Shown one piece after another: positions 31,906 through 43,469 of a stretch of 64,000 nucleotides of DNA. Every line of letters starts with the position of its first letter. Position 1 is the first letter of the stretch. A program made the position numbers and the translations under genes. This stretch comes from Citrobacter sp. wls619 (lineage in GTDB: Bacteria > Pseudomonadota > Gammaproteobacteria > Enterobacterales > Enterobacteriaceae), in NCBI RefSeq assembly GCF_005281345.1, contig NZ_SZXJ01000038.1:47565-111564 (forward strand). Direction: 5' to 3'. The notes beneath the pieces are model-generated. The model was not told the origin of the DNA, searched no databases, and worked only from the letters and a program-made list of their open reading frames with translations.

Positions 31906-32460
31906 ATGCAGGATTTAAACGGCTTCGCAGTGCCGAAGGGTTTTCGCGGCGGCGGTGCAATTAAAGTGCAATTATGGTGGGCGGTTCAGGCAACATTATT
32001 TCACTGGTCACCACAGGTTATGTACCGCTGGCGTGCTTTTTTATTAAGGATATTTGGCGCAAAAATAGGAAAAAACGTAGTTATTCGGCCTTCAGTAAAA
32101 ATTACTTATCCGTGGAAATTGACACTGGGTGATTACGCCTGGGTGGGGGATGACGCGGTTCTATATACGTTGGGTAATATTACGATTGGGGCTCATGCGG
32201 TTATTTCGCAGAAAAGCTATTTATGCACCGGAAGTCATGATTATGCCAGCCAACACTTTGATATTAGCGCCGCGCCAATTGTGATTGGCGAGAAATGCTG
32301 GCTGGCGACAGATGTTTTTGTCGCGCCTGGCGTGACGATTGGTGACGGCACCGTCGTGGGTGCACGCAGCAGCGTTTTTAAATCGTTGCCGGCCAATGCC
32401 ATATGTCGGGGTAACCCCGCAGTAGTTACGCGTAAACGCGTCGAGAACGTTACTCCCTGA
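31906..32460 (+). CDS. wcaF: WcaF, hexapeptide-repeat O-acetyltransferase
   Basis: WcaF is an acetyl-CoA-dependent transferase of 184 residues with a left-handed beta-helix. Hexapeptide repeats run from about residue 55 (IGKNVVIRPSVKI) to 170 (VTIGDGTVVGARSSVFKSL). The likely catalytic His is in CTGSHDYAS. In E. coli it acetylates a fucose of colanic acid. With wcaB deleted it is the only colanic acid acetyltransferase recognised here. It is two residues longer than in E. coli. Confidence 0.94.
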   Translation: MQDLNGFAVPKGFRGGGAIKVQLWWAVQATLFHWSPQVMYRWRAFLLRIFGAKIGKNVVIRPSVKITYPWKLTLGDYAWVGDDAVLYTLGNITIGAHAVISQKSYLCTGSHDYASQHFDISAAPIVIGEKCWLATDVFVAPGVTIGDGTVVGARSSVFKSLPANAICRGNPAVVTRKRVENVTP

Positions 32461-32484
32461 AGGGGAATTTTAAGAGGTAATAAC

Positions 32485-33606
32485 ATGTCAAAAGTCGCTC
32501 TCATTACTGGCGTAACCGGGCAGGATGGTTCTTACCTGGCAGAGTTTCTGCTGGAAAAAGGTTATGAAGTTCATGGTATTAAGCGCCGGGCCTCGTCATT
32601 TAATACCGAACGGGTAGACCATATTTACCAGGACCCGCATGCGGGTAATCCCAAATTCCATCTGCATTATGGCGATTTGACGGACTCCTCTAATCTGACC
32701 CGCATTTTGCAAGAGGTTCAGCCGGATGAAGTCTATAACCTGGGCGCAATGAGCCACGTGGCGGTGTCGTTTGATTCGCCAGAATATACTGCTGATGTTG
32801 ATGGGATCGGCACGCTGCGTTTGTTGGAAGCGATTCGCTTCCTGGGTCTGGAAAAGAAAACCCGTTTCTATCAGGCCTCCACCTCTGAACTGTACGGTCT
32901 GGTTCAGGAGATCCCACAGAAAGAAACGACGCCATTCTATCCGCGATCGCCCTATGCCGTCGCCAAACTGTATGCCTACTGGATCACCGTCAATTACCGT
33001 GAATCTTATGGCATCTATGCCTGTAACGGCATTCTGTTTAACCATGAATCTCCGCGTCGTGGCGAAACCTTCGTCACACGCAAAATTACCCGTGCAATTG
33101 CCAACATCGCCCAGGGGCTGGAGTCCTGCCTGTACCTCGGCAATATGGATTCGCTGCGTGACTGGGGACATGCCAAAGACTACGTCAGGATGCAGTGGAT
33201 GATGCTGCAGCAGGAACAGCCGGAAGATTTCGTGATCGCCACTGGCGTGCAGTATTCCGTCCGTCAGTTTGTGAAAATGGCCGCTGCCCAACTCGGTATT
33301 ACGTTGCGCTTTGAAGGTGAGGGCGTGAATGAAAAAGGCATTGTGGTTTCGGTGACTGGGCATGATGCGCCAGGGGTGAAACCGGGGGATGTGATGATCG
33401 CCGTCGACCCGCGCTATTTCCGTCCTGCAGAGGTGGAAACGCTGTTGGGCGATCCGACAAAGGCACACGAAAAACTGGGCTGGAAACCGGAGATCACACT
33501 GCGCCAGATGGTTTCTGAAATGGTTGCTCACGATCTGGATGCCGCGAAGAAACATTCACTGCTGAAATCTCATGGTTACGATGTCGCCATTGCGCTGGAG
33601 CATTGA
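32485..33606 (+). CDS. gmd: Gmd, GDP-mannose 4,6-dehydratase
   Basis: Gmd catalyses the first committed step from GDP-mannose to GDP-L-fucose, giving GDP-4-keto-6-deoxymannose. The 373-residue protein is an extended short-chain dehydrogenase with the NADP motif [14 protein letters not shown] at the N terminus. The catalytic Thr/Glu region is ASTSELYG and the YxxxK motif is in [11 protein letters not shown]. Fcl, immediately downstream, completes the pathway. A GAGG site precedes the ATG. Confidence 0.97.
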   Translation: MSKVALITGVTGQDGSYLAEFLLEKGYEVHGIKRRASSFNTERVDHIYQDPHAGNPKFHLHYGDLTDSSNLTRILQEVQPDEVYNLGAMSHVAVSFDSPEYTADVDGIGTLRLLEAIRFLGLEKKTRFYQASTSELYGLVQEIPQKETTPFYPRSPYAVAKLYAYWITVNYRESYGIYACNGILFNHESPRRGETFVTRKITRAIANIAQGLESCLYLGNMDSLRDWGHAKDYVRMQWMMLQQEQPEDFVIATGVQYSVRQFVKMAAAQLGITLRFEGEGVNEKGIVVSVTGHDAPGVKPGDVMIAVDPRYFRPAEVETLLGDPTKAHEKLGWKPEITLRQMVSEMVAHDLDAAKKHSLLKSHGYDVAIALEH

Positions 33607-33608
33607 GG

Positions 33609-34574
33609 ATGATGAAACAACGAATTTTTGTGGCGGGCCATTCTGGGATGGTGGGGGCCGCCATCGTAAGGCAACTCGCACAGCGAGAAAACGTGGAGCT
33701 GGTGCTGCGTACCCGCGCTCAACTTAACCTGCTGGACGCCAGTGCTGTGCAGGCGTTTTTTGCCACTGAACGTATTGACCAGGTTTATATGGCGGCAGCC
33801 AAAGTGGGCGGGATTGTGGCTAATAATACTTATCCTGCTGATTTTATTTACGAAAATATGGTTATTGAGAGCAACGTAATTCATGCGGCTCATTTGCATA
33901 GCGTGAATAAACTGCTGTTTCTCGGTTCATCCTGCATTTATCCGCAGTTGGCCAGGCAGCCAATAGCTGAAAGTGAACTGCTGCAGGGGTTGCTGGAACC
34001 CACTAACGAACCGTATGCGATAGCCAAAATTGCCGGAATTAAGCTTTGTGAGTCATATAACCGTCAGTATGACCGTGATTACCGTTCAGTGATGCCGACA
34101 AATTTGTACGGCCCCCACGACAATTTTCATCCCAGCAATTCGCATGTTATCCCAGCGTTACTGCGTCGCTTTCATGAAGCCTGTGAGCAGAATGCGCCGG
34201 ATGTGGTGGTGTGGGGCAGTGGCACGCCGATGCGTGAGTTTCTGCATGTGGACGATATGGCGGCAGCCAGTATCCACGTGATGGAGTTAGATCGAGAAGT
34301 TTGGCAGGAGTATACCCAACCGATGCTATCACATATCAATGTGGGCACTGGCGTGGATTGCACTATCCGTGAGCTGGCACAAACGATCGCGCAGGTTGTT
34401 GGTTATAAAGGACGTGTAGTGTTTGACGCCAGTAAACCGGACGGAACACCACGCAAACTACTGGATGTGACACGGTTGCACCAGCTTGGTTGGTATCACG
34501 AGATACCCCTGGAAGCGGGGCTTGCCAGTACGTATCAGTGGTTCCTTGAGAATCAGCAACGGTACCGGGGGTAG
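33609..34574 (+). CDS. fcl: Fcl (WcaG), GDP-L-fucose synthase
   Basis: Fcl epimerises and reduces the Gmd product to GDP-L-fucose using NADPH. I use ATG 33609 ([11 protein letters not shown]), giving 321 residues as in E. coli; the next ATG at 33612 is possible, and the ribosome site (GAGG) overlaps the gmd stop region. The nucleotide motif [10 protein letters not shown], the Ser of LGSSCIYP and the YAIAKIAG motif are present. gmm follows two bases later. Confidence 0.96.
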   Translation: MMKQRIFVAGHSGMVGAAIVRQLAQRENVELVLRTRAQLNLLDASAVQAFFATERIDQVYMAAAKVGGIVANNTYPADFIYENMVIESNVIHAAHLHSVNKLLFLGSSCIYPQLARQPIAESELLQGLLEPTNEPYAIAKIAGIKLCESYNRQYDRDYRSVMPTNLYGPHDNFHPSNSHVIPALLRRFHEACEQNAPDVVVWGSGTPMREFLHVDDMAAASIHVMELDREVWQEYTQPMLSHINVGTGVDCTIRELAQTIAQVVGYKGRVVFDASKPDGTPRKLLDVTRLHQLGWYHEIPLEAGLASTYQWFLENQQRYRG

Positions 34575-34576
34575 CG

Positions 34577-35056
34577 ATGTTTTTACGTCATGAGGAGTTT
34601 GCCGGCGTTGTACGTTCTACTCCGCTGATTTCTATCGATTTGATTGTGGAGAATGCTCAGGGGGAATTTTTGCTCGGTAAACGCCTTAACCGACCGGCAC
34701 AGGGCTACTGGTTTGTACCTGGCGGTAGGGTGCGAAAAGATGAGTCGCTACATACGGCCTTTGAGCGGTTAACTACAGCCGAGTTGGGGGTGCGTTTACC
34801 GCTGTCCTCCGCTGAGTTTTATGGTGTCTGGCAGCACTTCTATGACGATAACTTTTCTGGTCAGGATTTTTCGACACATTACATCGTGCTGGGTTTTCGT
34901 CTGAGGGTGTTGGAAAAAGAGTTACAACTTCCCGGAGAGCAGCACGAGACCTGGCGTTGGATGATGCCGCAGTCGCTGTTAGCGACTGACAACGTGCATG
35001 AAAACAGTCGGGCATACTTTATGTCGGAACGTCAGGCTGAGGTGCCTGGTTTATGA
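34577..35056 (+). CDS. gmm: Gmm, GDP-mannose mannosyl hydrolase
   Basis: Gmm is a Nudix-fold hydrolase of 159 residues that splits GDP-mannose to GDP and mannose by attack at sugar carbon. The Nudix-like segment [20 protein letters not shown] departs from the normal REUXEE box, as is characteristic of Gmm enzymes. It may balance GDP-mannose use in the colanic acid pathway. Its 3' end overlaps wcaI by four bases. Confidence 0.95.
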   Translation: MFLRHEEFAGVVRSTPLISIDLIVENAQGEFLLGKRLNRPAQGYWFVPGGRVRKDESLHTAFERLTTAELGVRLPLSSAEFYGVWQHFYDDNFSGQDFSTHYIVLGFRLRVLEKELQLPGEQHETWRWMMPQSLLATDNVHENSRAYFMSERQAEVPGL

Positions 35057-36276
35057 AGATCCTGGTGTATGGCATTAATTATTCTCCTGAGCTTACAGGC
35101 ATCGGCAAGTACACCGGTGAAATGGTGGAATGGATGGCGCGTCAGGGGCATGACGTTAGGGTGATTACCGCGCCGCCTTATTATCCCCAGTGGAAAGTCA
35201 ATGACTGCTATTCATCATGGCGTTATCGCCGTGAAGAGGGGGATGCGATCGTCTGGCGCTGTCCGCTATATGTGCCGAAACAACCGTCAACGATCAAACG
35301 TCTGCTGCATTTAGGCAGTTTTGCCCTGACCAGCTTTTTCCCTCTGATGGCACAGCGTCGCTGGAAGCCGGATCGCATAATTGGCGTTGTGCCGACACTG
35401 TTCTGTACACCTGGTATGCGCCTGCTGGCGAAGCTGTCTGGCGCGCGTACGCTGTTGCACATTCAGGATTATGAAGTTGACGCCATGCTTGGCCTTGGGA
35501 TGGCTGGGAAAGGTAAATTCGGAACAGTGGCAAAGTTGGCTAGCGTCTTCGAACGCAATGGTCTGCAGCGCATGGATCTTGTTTCAACGATCTCTCGCTC
35601 AATGATGCACAAAGCTCTGGATAAAGGCGTGTCAGCAGAGAAAGTTATTTTCTTTCCAAATTGGTCGGAAGTGGCTCGTTTTCGTGATGTAACTGACGCT
35701 GAAGCTTGGGCGCTGCGCCATGAACTGGGGTTACCTAAGGATAAAAAAATTATTCTGTACTCAGGCAACATCGGTGAAAAGCAGGGACTTGATAGTGTGA
35801 TAGATGCGGCAGCCTGGCTCAGTAATCAGCCATGGCATTTTGTGATCGTTGGGCAAGGAGGCGGTAAAGCGAGGCTGGAAAACATGGTCAGCGGGCGGAG
35901 CCTGAGTAACGTGACATTTCTCCCGTTGCAACGCTATGAGGTGCTACCTGCGCTACTGAAGATGGGGGACTGCCATTTAGTCGTACAAAAGCGTGGTGCA
36001 GCAGATGCCGTTCTTCCCTCCAAACTGACCAATATCCTGGCTGTTGGTGGTAATGCAGTGATTACCGCTGAGCCTGATACCGAACTGGGCCAGCTATGTG
36101 ACACCTTTCCTGGTATTGCTGTTTGCGTGGAGCCGGAATCGGTGAACGCACTTGTAAGTGGTATTGAACAGACGTTATTGATGCCGAAAGTCAACATAGT
36201 GGCTCGTCACTATGCCGAACGCACGCTGGATAAAGAAAACGTGCTTGGTCAATTTATTGCAGATATACGGGGATAA
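35053..36276 (+). CDS. wcaI: WcaI, family 4 glycosyltransferase (fucosyltransferase)
   Basis: WcaI is a 407-residue GT-B transferase, E. coli length, starting [20 protein letters not shown], a typical GT4 donor-fold N terminus. Nucleotide-sugar contacts are expected around [19 protein letters not shown]. In E. coli it adds fucose to undecaprenyl-diphosphate-glucose made by WcaJ. Its ATG overlaps gmm (ATGA). The middle of the gene has slightly more AT-rich codon use than wzc. Confidence 0.94.
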   Translation: MKILVYGINYSPELTGIGKYTGEMVEWMARQGHDVRVITAPPYYPQWKVNDCYSSWRYRREEGDAIVWRCPLYVPKQPSTIKRLLHLGSFALTSFFPLMAQRRWKPDRIIGVVPTLFCTPGMRLLAKLSGARTLLHIQDYEVDAMLGLGMAGKGKFGTVAKLASVFERNGLQRMDLVSTISRSMMHKALDKGVSAEKVIFFPNWSEVARFRDVTDAEAWALRHELGLPKDKKIILYSGNIGEKQGLDSVIDAAAWLSNQPWHFVIVGQGGGKARLENMVSGRSLSNVTFLPLQRYEVLPALLKMGDCHLVVQKRGAADAVLPSKLTNILAVGGNAVITAEPDTELGQLCDTFPGIAVCVEPESVNALVSGIEQTLLMPKVNIVARHYAERTLDKENVLGQFIADIRG

Positions 36277-36279
36277 AAG

Positions 36280-37716
36280 ATGAGTCAGTCCAAACTCTTT
36301 CCGGTTGTGATGGCTGGTGGCTCGGGTAGTCGTTTATGGCCATTGTCCCGTGTGTTGTATCCAAAGCAGTTCCTGTGTCTTAAGGGCGACCTCACGATGT
36401 TACAGACGACAATTTGCCGTCTAAAGGGTGTGGAGTGTGAAAGCCCGGTCGTTATCTGCAATGAGCAACACCGTTTCATTGTGGCGGAACAACTACGGCA
36501 ACTGCACAAGTTAACCGATAATATTATCCTCGAACCCGCTGGGCGCAATACGGCTCCGGCTATTGCATTGGCTGCATTGGCGGCAACACGCCATAACCCG
36601 CAGGGCGATCCGCTGCTGCTGGTGCTGGCAGCGGATCACATGATTGCTGATGAAGAGGCGTTCCGCAAGGCGGTTCTCAATGCTATGCCCTATGCCGAGT
36701 CGGGAAAGCTGGTCACATTTGGTATCGTGCCGGATCAGGCTGAAACTGGCTATGGTTATATTCGACGTGGAGATATTTCCCCCGCCAATACCGATGCGGT
36801 TGCTTTTGATGTTGCGCAGTTTGTTGAAAAACCGAACCTGGAAACCGCTCAGGCTTATGTCGCAAGCGGTGACTATTACTGGAACAGCGGTATGTTTCTG
36901 TTCCGCGCTAGCCGCTACCTGGAAGAGCTGAATAAATTCCGGCCCGATATTCTGGAAGCTTGCAAGAAAGCTATGAACTTGGTTGATCCCGATCTCGATT
37001 TTATTCGTGTAGGTGAAGAGGCCTTTCTAGCCTGTCCGGAAGAGTCTGTGGACTATGCGGTAATGGAGCGTACTGCAGACGCGGTAGTTATGCCGATGAA
37101 TGCTGGCTGGAACGATGTAGGTTCGTGGTCATCACTGTGGGAAATCAGTGCGCATACTGCTGAAGGCAATGTGCATCACGGTGACGTGATTAGCCACGAA
37201 ACAGAAAACAGCTATGTATATGCGGAATCTGGCCTGGTGACTACCGTTGGCGTGAAGGACCTGGTAGTGGTGCAGACCAAAGATGCAGTGCTGATTGCCG
37301 ATCGCAACGCGGTACAGGATGTGAAGAAAGTGGTGGAGAGAATTAAGGCTGATGGCCGGCATGAGCATCATAACCACCGTGAAGTCTATCGTCCGTGGGG
37401 CAAATACGACTCTATTGACGCAGGCGATCGTTATCAGGTTAAGCGTATTACCGTTAAGCCTGGCGAGGGATTATCGATGCAGATGCACTTGCACCGCGCC
37501 GAACACTGGGTTGTAGTGGCAGGAACGGCGAAAGTCACAATCAATGATGATATCAAACTGCTCGCGGAAAATGAGTCAGTCTATATTCCGTTGGGAGCAA
37601 CCCATTGCCTGGAGAATCCCGGGAAAATTCCGCTCGATCTGATTGAAGTACGCTCTGGTTCTTATCTTGAAGAAGATGATGTAGTGCGTTTTGAAGATCG
37701 TTACGGGCGGGTCTAA
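36280..37716 (+). CDS. cpsB: CpsB (ManC), mannose-1-phosphate guanylyltransferase
   Basis: CpsB makes GDP-mannose from mannose-1-phosphate and GTP. The 478-residue enzyme has the nucleotidyltransferase signature [20 protein letters not shown] at residues 9-28 and the sugar-phosphate motif [12 protein letters not shown]-terminal cupin domain (about 360-478; [26 protein letters not shown]) resembles bifunctional type II phosphomannose isomerases. It supplies Gmd. It starts three bases after wcaI. Confidence 0.96.
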   Translation: MSQSKLFPVVMAGGSGSRLWPLSRVLYPKQFLCLKGDLTMLQTTICRLKGVECESPVVICNEQHRFIVAEQLRQLHKLTDNIILEPAGRNTAPAIALAALAATRHNPQGDPLLLVLAADHMIADEEAFRKAVLNAMPYAESGKLVTFGIVPDQAETGYGYIRRGDISPANTDAVAFDVAQFVEKPNLETAQAYVASGDYYWNSGMFLFRASRYLEELNKFRPDILEACKKAMNLVDPDLDFIRVGEEAFLACPEESVDYAVMERTADAVVMPMNAGWNDVGSWSSLWEISAHTAEGNVHHGDVISHETENSYVYAESGLVTTVGVKDLVVVQTKDAVLIADRNAVQDVKKVVERIKADGRHEHHNHREVYRPWGKYDSIDAGDRYQVKRITVKPGEGLSMQMHLHRAEHWVVVAGTAKVTINDDIKLLAENESVYIPLGATHCLENPGKIPLDLIEVRSGSYLEEDDVVRFEDRYGRV

Positions 37717-37730
37717 CGGTTATTAACTCC

Positions 37731-37757
37731 GCCGGGAAAGCGCTACGTCATCCGGCA
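37731..37757. repeat. REP-like hairpin between cpsB and cpsG
   Basis: GCCGGGAAAGCGCTACG followed by TCATCCGGCA forms an imperfect REP-type stem in the 110-base cpsB-cpsG gap. Confidence 0.6.
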
Positions 37758-37826
37758 AATTACGACAACACTATTTTTGGCCATTTATAGGGTCAGGGCT
37801 AACTGTTGCCTGAAGAAGGGTAAATC

Positions 37827-39197
37827 ATGACGGAATTAACCTGTTTCAAAGCCTACGATATTCGCGGCAGGTTGGGCGAAGAACTGAATGAGAATATCGC
37901 ATGGCGAATTGGCCGTGCCTTCGGTGAATTGCTGAAACCGAAAACGGTGGTACTGGGCGGTGATGTGCGTCTGAGCAGTGAGTCGCTCAAGCTGGCGCTG
38001 GCAAAAGGATTGCAGGATGCAGGTGTGGATGTGCTGGATATTGGTATGTCAGGCACCGAAGAGATTTATTTTGCCACATTTCATCTTGGTGTTGACGGCG
38101 GTATTGAAGTGACCGCCAGCCATAATCCAATGGATTACAACGGCATGAAATTGGTACGTGAAGGTGCGCGGCCGATCAGTGGTGATAGCGGCCTACGTGA
38201 CGTGCAACGCCTGGCAGAAGCGAATGAATTCCCGCCCGTCAATCAGGCAAATCGTGGCAGTTTTACCCTTCTCAATCTGCGTGATGCCTATATCAACCAC
38301 CTGTTGGGGTACATCAACACCAGCAATCTTAAGCCAATGAAGTTGGTGTTGAATTCCGGTAATGGTGCAGCAGGCCCGGTAGTGGATGCCATCGAAGCAC
38401 GCTTCAGGTTGATGGGGGTGCCGGTCGAGTTTATCAAAATTCACAACACCCCGGATGGCAATTTTCCTAATGGTATCCCTAATCCTCTTCTGCCGGAGTG
38501 CCGCGCGGATACATGTAATGCGGTACTTGAGCACGGTGCTGATATGGGGATTGCTTTCGATGGAGATTTTGACCGCTGCTTCCTGTTTGATGAAAAGGGG
38601 CGGTTTATTGAGGGGTACTACATCGTTGGTCTGTTGGCAGAAGCGTTTCTGGAGAAACATCCAGGAGCGAAAATCATTCACGATCCACGTTTGTCCTGGA
38701 ACACGGTGGACAGAGTGGTTGCTGCGGGCGGTACGCCAGTGATGTCTAAAACAGGACATGCATTTATCAAAGAGCGCATGCGTCTTGAAGATGCAATCTA
38801 CGGTGGCGAAATGAGTGCCCATCACTATTTTCGTGATTTTGCATACTGCGACAGCGGGATGATCCCGTGGTTGCTGGTTGCGGAACTGGTTTGTCTGAAA
38901 GGACTATCTTTGGGCGAACTGGTGCGGGACAGAATGGCGGCGTACCCGGCGAGTGGGGAAATTAACAGCATGTTGGCAGAACCTGCGGCGGCGATTGCAC
39001 GCGTAGAACAGTACTTTTCGCGTGAGGCGCTGGCGGTGGACAGAACGGACGGCATCAGCATGTCGTTTGTCGACTGGCGCTTTAATTTGCGTTCCTCTAA
39101 TACCGAACCGGTAGTGCGTCTGAACGTGGAATCGCGCGGAGACATTCCGCTGATGGAAGCGCGAACGCGCACTCTCCTGGCATTGCTAAATCAGTAA
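37827..39197 (+). CDS. cpsG: CpsG (ManB), phosphomannomutase
   Basis: CpsG interconverts mannose-6-phosphate and mannose-1-phosphate, feeding CpsB. The 456-residue alpha-D-phosphohexomutase has the phosphoserine loop [13 protein letters not shown] near residue 98. The metal-binding loop is [12 protein letters not shown] near 245, the sugar loop [13 protein letters not shown], and the phosphate loop [14 protein letters not shown] at the C terminus. A GAAGAAGGG site precedes the ATG. Confidence 0.97.
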   Translation: MTELTCFKAYDIRGRLGEELNENIAWRIGRAFGELLKPKTVVLGGDVRLSSESLKLALAKGLQDAGVDVLDIGMSGTEEIYFATFHLGVDGGIEVTASHNPMDYNGMKLVREGARPISGDSGLRDVQRLAEANEFPPVNQANRGSFTLLNLRDAYINHLLGYINTSNLKPMKLVLNSGNGAAGPVVDAIEARFRLMGVPVEFIKIHNTPDGNFPNGIPNPLLPECRADTCNAVLEHGADMGIAFDGDFDRCFLFDEKGRFIEGYYIVGLLAEAFLEKHPGAKIIHDPRLSWNTVDRVVAAGGTPVMSKTGHAFIKERMRLEDAIYGGEMSAHHYFRDFAYCDSGMIPWLLVAELVCLKGLSLGELVRDRMAAYPASGEINSMLAEPAAAIARVEQYFSREALAVDRTDGISMSFVDWRFNLRSSNTEPVVRLNVESRGDIPLMEARTRTLLALLNQ

Positions 39198-39250
39198 TGC
39201 TGGTATTTCCCTTGCCCGATAAGGGCAAGTGGTGACTAACAGGAACCACG

Positions 39251-40645
39251 ATGACACATCTAAAAAAGCGCGAACGAGCCAAAACCAATGCGTCGTTAAT
39301 ATCGATGGTGCAACGCTTTTCAGATATCACCATCATGTTTGGTGGATTATGGATAGTCTGCGAACTGAGCGGTTTGCCTTTCCTGTATATGCACCTGCTG
39401 GTAGCGTTAATCACGCTGGTCGTTTTTCAAATGCTGGGCGGGATAACGGATTTTTACCGCTCCTGGCGCGGGGTGAAAATTTCAACTGAGTTGGTGCTGC
39501 TGCTGCAAAACTGGACGCTGAGTCTGATTTTTTGCGCGGGTCTGATTGCCTTTAATAACGATTTTGATAATCGGTTTGCGCTCTGGCTGGCATGGTATCT
39601 GCTGTCAAGTATTGGTCTGGTGCTGTGTCGTGCGTTTATTCGCTACGGGGCGGGATGGTTGCGAAATCGTGGTTATAACACGCGACGGGTAGCGGTAGCA
39701 GGGAACCTTCCTGCTGGACAGATGCTGCTGGACAGCTTTCGCCATGAGCCGTGGTTAGGATTTGAGGTCGCGGGTGTTTATCACGACCCCATACCGGGGA
39801 AAAACGCCCGGGATTGGGCGGGAAATCTGCAGCAGCTGGTGGATGATGCCAAAGCTTCGCGTATTCATAACGTCTATATCGCTATGTCGATGAGCGATGG
39901 GGCGCGCGTAAAAAAACTGGTACGCGAACTGGCTGATACCACCTGTTCGGTGCTCCTGATCCCTGATGTCTTTACCTTCAATATTCTGCACTCGCGGATT
40001 GAAGAGATGAACGGCGTTCCGGTGGTACCGCTGTATGACACACCGCTTTCAGGCATTAATCGTCTGCTGAAGCGCGCGGAGGATATCGTCCTGGCATCGT
40101 TAATCCTGCTGCTTATTTCTCCTGTGCTATGCGCCATTGCGCTGATGGTGAAGCTGACCTCAAAGGGGCCGGTAATTTTTCGTCAGACCCGCTACGGGAT
40201 GGACGGGAAACCGATCAAAGTCTGGAAGTTTCGTTCCATGAAGGTGATGGAAAACGATGCGGTGGTTACCCAGGCCACCCAGAACGATCCGCGTGTGACC
40301 CGCGTGGGTAATTTCCTACGGCGGACGTCTCTGGATGAATTACCACAGTTTATCAATGTGCTGACAGGAGGGATGTCTATTGTCGGGCCGCGTCCACATG
40401 CGGTGGCGCATAACGAACAGTATCGTCAGCTGATAGAAGGGTACATGTTGCGCCATAAGGTGAAGCCAGGCATTACCGGCTGGGCGCAAATCAACGGCTG
40501 GCGTGGTGAAACCGATACGCTGGAAAAAATGGAAAAACGGGTAGAGTTTGACCTCGAATACATTCGCGAATGGAGCGTGTGGTTCGATATCAAAATCGTT
40601 TTTCTGACTGTGTTTAAAGGCTTCGTCAATAAAGCGGCATATTAA
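39251..40645 (+). CDS. wcaJ: WcaJ, undecaprenyl-phosphate glucose-1-phosphate transferase
   Basis: WcaJ starts each colanic acid repeat by moving glucose-1-phosphate from UDP-glucose to undecaprenyl phosphate. The 464-residue polyisoprenyl-phosphate hexose-1-phosphate transferase has four N-terminal membrane segments (about residues 15-135) and a CoA-binding-like central domain. A re-entrant membrane helix lies near 280. The catalytic C-terminal domain shows KVWKFRSMKVM and RTSLDELPQFINVL, with the Pro-rich GPRPHAVAHNEQY. Confidence 0.97.
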   Translation: MTHLKKRERAKTNASLISMVQRFSDITIMFGGLWIVCELSGLPFLYMHLLVALITLVVFQMLGGITDFYRSWRGVKISTELVLLLQNWTLSLIFCAGLIAFNNDFDNRFALWLAWYLLSSIGLVLCRAFIRYGAGWLRNRGYNTRRVAVAGNLPAGQMLLDSFRHEPWLGFEVAGVYHDPIPGKNARDWAGNLQQLVDDAKASRIHNVYIAMSMSDGARVKKLVRELADTTCSVLLIPDVFTFNILHSRIEEMNGVPVVPLYDTPLSGINRLLKRAEDIVLASLILLLISPVLCAIALMVKLTSKGPVIFRQTRYGMDGKPIKVWKFRSMKVMENDAVVTQATQNDPRVTRVGNFLRRTSLDELPQFINVLTGGMSIVGPRPHAVAHNEQYRQLIEGYMLRHKVKPGITGWAQINGWRGETDTLEKMEKRVEFDLEYIREWSVWFDIKIVFLTVFKGFVNKAAY

Positions 40646-40646
40646 G

Positions 40647-42125
40647 ATGAGTTTACGAGAAAAAACCCTCAACGGTGCCAAATGGTCAGCCATTGCTACG
40701 GTAATCATCATCGGTCTGGGGCTCATCCAGATGACGGTTCTGGCGCGGATTATTGATAATCATCAGTTCGGGTTATTAACGGTGTCGCTGGTGATTATCG
40801 CGCTGGCCGACACGCTGTCTGATTTTGGAATCGCCAACTCGATTATTCAGCGCAAAGAGATAGGTTATCTTGAACTAACCACCTTGTATTGGTTAAACGT
40901 TGGGCTGGGGATAGTCGTCTGTATTGCTATGTTTTCGCTCAGCGAAACCATTGCCGATGTGCTTAATAACCCTGGGCTGGCACCACTGATTAAAGCCTTA
41001 GCGCTGGCGTTTGTGGTGATCCCGCATGGGCAGCAGTTCCGTGCGCTGATGCAAAAAGAACTGGCGTTCAACAAAATTGGCATGATTGAAACCAGTTCAG
41101 TACTGGCCGGTTTTACTTTTACCGTGGTTAGCGCGCATTTTTGGCCGATCGCCATGACGGCCATTGTTGGGTATCTGGTGAACAGTACGCTACGCACGCT
41201 GTTGTTTGGCTATTTTGGCCGCAAAATATATCGACCAGGGCTGTGTTTTTCACTTTCATCCGTGTCGCAAAATCTGCGCTTTGGGGCGTGGCTGACGGCG
41301 GACAGCATTATCAATTACGTGAACACCAACCTTTCAACGCTGGTGCTGGCCAGAACCCTGGGGGCTGGCGTGGCGGGAGGCTTCAATCTTGCCTGGAACG
41401 TGGCAGTTGTACCGCCCATCAAACTGAATCCGATAATTACCCGAGTACTGTTTCCTGCGTTTGCCAAAATTCAGGACGATACCGAAAAACTACGGGTCAA
41501 TTTTTACAAGTTGCTATCTGTTGTTGGCATTATCAATTTCCCGGCCCTACTGGGACTGATGGTGGTATCGAATAACGTTGTACCGCTGGTGTTTGGTGAA
41601 AAGTGGAACAGTATTGTTCCGGTGCTGCAACTGCTGTGTGTTGTAGGTCTGCTGCGCTCAGTCGGAAATCCGATAGGCTCTCTGCTGATGGCCAAAGCAC
41701 GGGTTGATATCAGTTTCAAATTCAACATTTTCAAAACCTTTTTGTTTATCCCCGCCATCCTGGTTGGCGGAAATATGGCGGGTGTGATTGGCGTCACGCT
41801 GGGTTTTTTACTGGTACAGATTATAAACACCATCCTGAGCTATTTCGTGATGATCAAACCGGTACTGGGACCGAGCTATCGGCAGTACATGCTCAGCCTG
41901 TGGCTACCGTTCTGGCTCTCCCTACCCACGCTGGTGGTGAGCTACGCGCTGGGAATGACATTGCAAAACAAGTTGCCGTTAAGTGTGTTGCTGAGCCTGC
42001 AGATAGCCGCTGGCGCGCTGGCGTTTGTCGTGATGATTGTGCTGTCACGTGATCCGCTGGTGGTGGAAATCAAACGCCAGTTCTGCCGTGGTGAAAAAAT
42101 GAAAGCCTTGCTCCGTGCAGGGTGA
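40647..42125 (+). CDS. wzxC: WzxC, colanic acid repeat-unit flippase
   Basis: WzxC is a 492-residue polytopic inner-membrane protein of the polysaccharide transporter (MOP) family with 12-14 predicted helices, starting MSLREKTLNGAKWSAIATVI. It moves undecaprenyl-linked colanic acid units to the periplasmic face for WcaD to polymerise. It starts one base after the wcaJ stop. It is the only flippase recognised in the window. Confidence 0.95.
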   Translation: MSLREKTLNGAKWSAIATVIIIGLGLIQMTVLARIIDNHQFGLLTVSLVIIALADTLSDFGIANSIIQRKEIGYLELTTLYWLNVGLGIVVCIAMFSLSETIADVLNNPGLAPLIKALALAFVVIPHGQQFRALMQKELAFNKIGMIETSSVLAGFTFTVVSAHFWPIAMTAIVGYLVNSTLRTLLFGYFGRKIYRPGLCFSLSSVSQNLRFGAWLTADSIINYVNTNLSTLVLARTLGAGVAGGFNLAWNVAVVPPIKLNPIITRVLFPAFAKIQDDTEKLRVNFYKLLSVVGIINFPALLGLMVVSNNVVPLVFGEKWNSIVPVLQLLCVVGLLRSVGNPIGSLLMAKARVDISFKFNIFKTFLFIPAILVGGNMAGVIGVTLGFLLVQIINTILSYFVMIKPVLGPSYRQYMLSLWLPFWLSLPTLVVSYALGMTLQNKLPLSVLLSLQIAAGALAFVVMIVLSRDPLVVEIKRQFCRGEKMKALLRAG

Positions 42126-42188
42126 ATTGCATGTGTTGTCGTCCGGGGACGGCGAAACCGTCATCCGCACTGATTTTAAGAGGTCATG

Positions 42189-43469
42189 ATGAAGTTACTG
42201 ATTCTGGGCAACCACACCTGCGGGAATCGCGGGGACAGCGCCATTTTGCGCGGTTTGCTGGATGCCATTAATACGATCCAGCCAGAGACGGAAGTGGATG
42301 TGATGAGCCGCTACCCGGTGAGTTCCTCCTGGTTACTAAACCGACCGGTGATGGGCGATCCACTGTATTCACAAATGAAGCAGCATAACAGTGCTGCAGG
42401 CGTCATGGGCCGTGTAAAGAAAGTGCTGCGTCGTCGCTATCAGCATCAGGTGCTGCTCTCGCGCGTCACCGATTCCGGAAATCTGCGCAATATCGCTATT
42501 GCTCAGGGATTTACTGACTTTGTCCGCCTGTTGTCGCGTTATGACGCCATTATCCAGGTTGGCGGATCGTTTTTTGTCGATCTGTATGGCGTGCCGCAGT
42601 TTGAACATGCCTTGTGTTCGTTTATGGCTAAAAAACCGCTGTACATGATTGGTCACAGCGTCGGGCCATTTCAGGATGAACAGTTCAATCAGCTGGCGAA
42701 CTACGCTTTTGGGCACTGCAATGCGTTAATTTTACGAGAGTCGGTCAGTCTGGAACTGATGAAACGCAGTGAAATAACGACAGAGAAGGTCGAGTCGGGT
42801 GTGGATACCGCCTGGCTGGTCGACAACCATCACGATGACTTTGAGCCGGGTTATGCCGTACAGCACTGGCTACAAACGGCAGCAAAGCAGAAGACAGTCG
42901 CCATTACACTACGTGAACTGGCGCCGTTTGATGAGCGTCTTGGGACCACACAACAGCTCTATGAGCGAGCCTTTGCCGGCGTGGTTAATCGGATCCTTGA
43001 TGAAGGTTACCAGGTGATAGCGCTCTCAACCTGTACCGGTATTGATAGTTACAACAAAGATGATCGCATGGTTGCACTGAACCTGCGTCAGTACGTTAAC
43101 GATCCGGCCCGTTATCACGTGGTCATGGATGAACTAAACGATCTCGAAATGGGAAAAATATTGGGCGCATGTGACCTGACGGTGGGCACACGCCTGCACT
43201 CTGCCATCATCTCGATGAACTTTATGACGCCGGCGATAGCCATTAATTATGAACACAAATCGGCAGGAATTATGCAGCAACTGGGGTTAGCGGAAATGGC
43301 GGTTGATATCCGCCATCTGCTGGACGGTAGCCTTGAAGGCAAGGTTGCCAATACCCTGGGACAGTTGGTTGAACTTAACGTCAGAGTGGCGGAGGCCGTT
43401 AAGCGTGAACGTGAACACGGTAGGCGTATGGTGCAATCGGTATTAACGCGTATTCAGGAGGAGAAATGA
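42189..43469 (+). CDS. wcaK: WcaK, polysaccharide pyruvyl transferase family protein
   Basis: WcaK is predicted to add the pyruvate ketal to the terminal galactose of the colanic acid unit. The ATG at 42189 (MKLLILGNHTCGNRGDSAIL, 426 residues as in E. coli) lies five bases from AAGAGG; the ATG three bases earlier is too close to it. The GNHTCGNRGDSA and VGTRLHSAI motifs match the family. wcaL overlaps its end by four bases. Confidence 0.94.
   Translation: MKLLILGNHTCGNRGDSAILRGLLDAINTIQPETEVDVMSRYPVSSSWLLNRPVMGDPLYSQMKQHNSAAGVMGRVKKVLRRRYQHQVLLSRVTDSGNLRNIAIAQGFTDFVRLLSRYDAIIQVGGSFFVDLYGVPQFEHALCSFMAKKPLYMIGHSVGPFQDEQFNQLANYAFGHCNALILRESVSLELMKRSEITTEKVESGVDTAWLVDNHHDDFEPGYAVQHWLQTAAKQKTVAITLRELAPFDERLGTTQQLYERAFAGVVNRILDEGYQVIALSTCTGIDSYNKDDRMVALNLRQYVNDPARYHVVMDELNDLEMGKILGACDLTVGTRLHSAIISMNFMTPAIAINYEHKSAGIMQQLGLAEMAVDIRHLLDGSLEGKVANTLGQLVELNVRVAEAVKREREHGRRMVQSVLTRIQEEK

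Noticed and set aside
32596..33555. 319-codon minus-strand frame opposite gmd
   Set aside because: It mirrors gmd codon structure and has no independent support as a gene.
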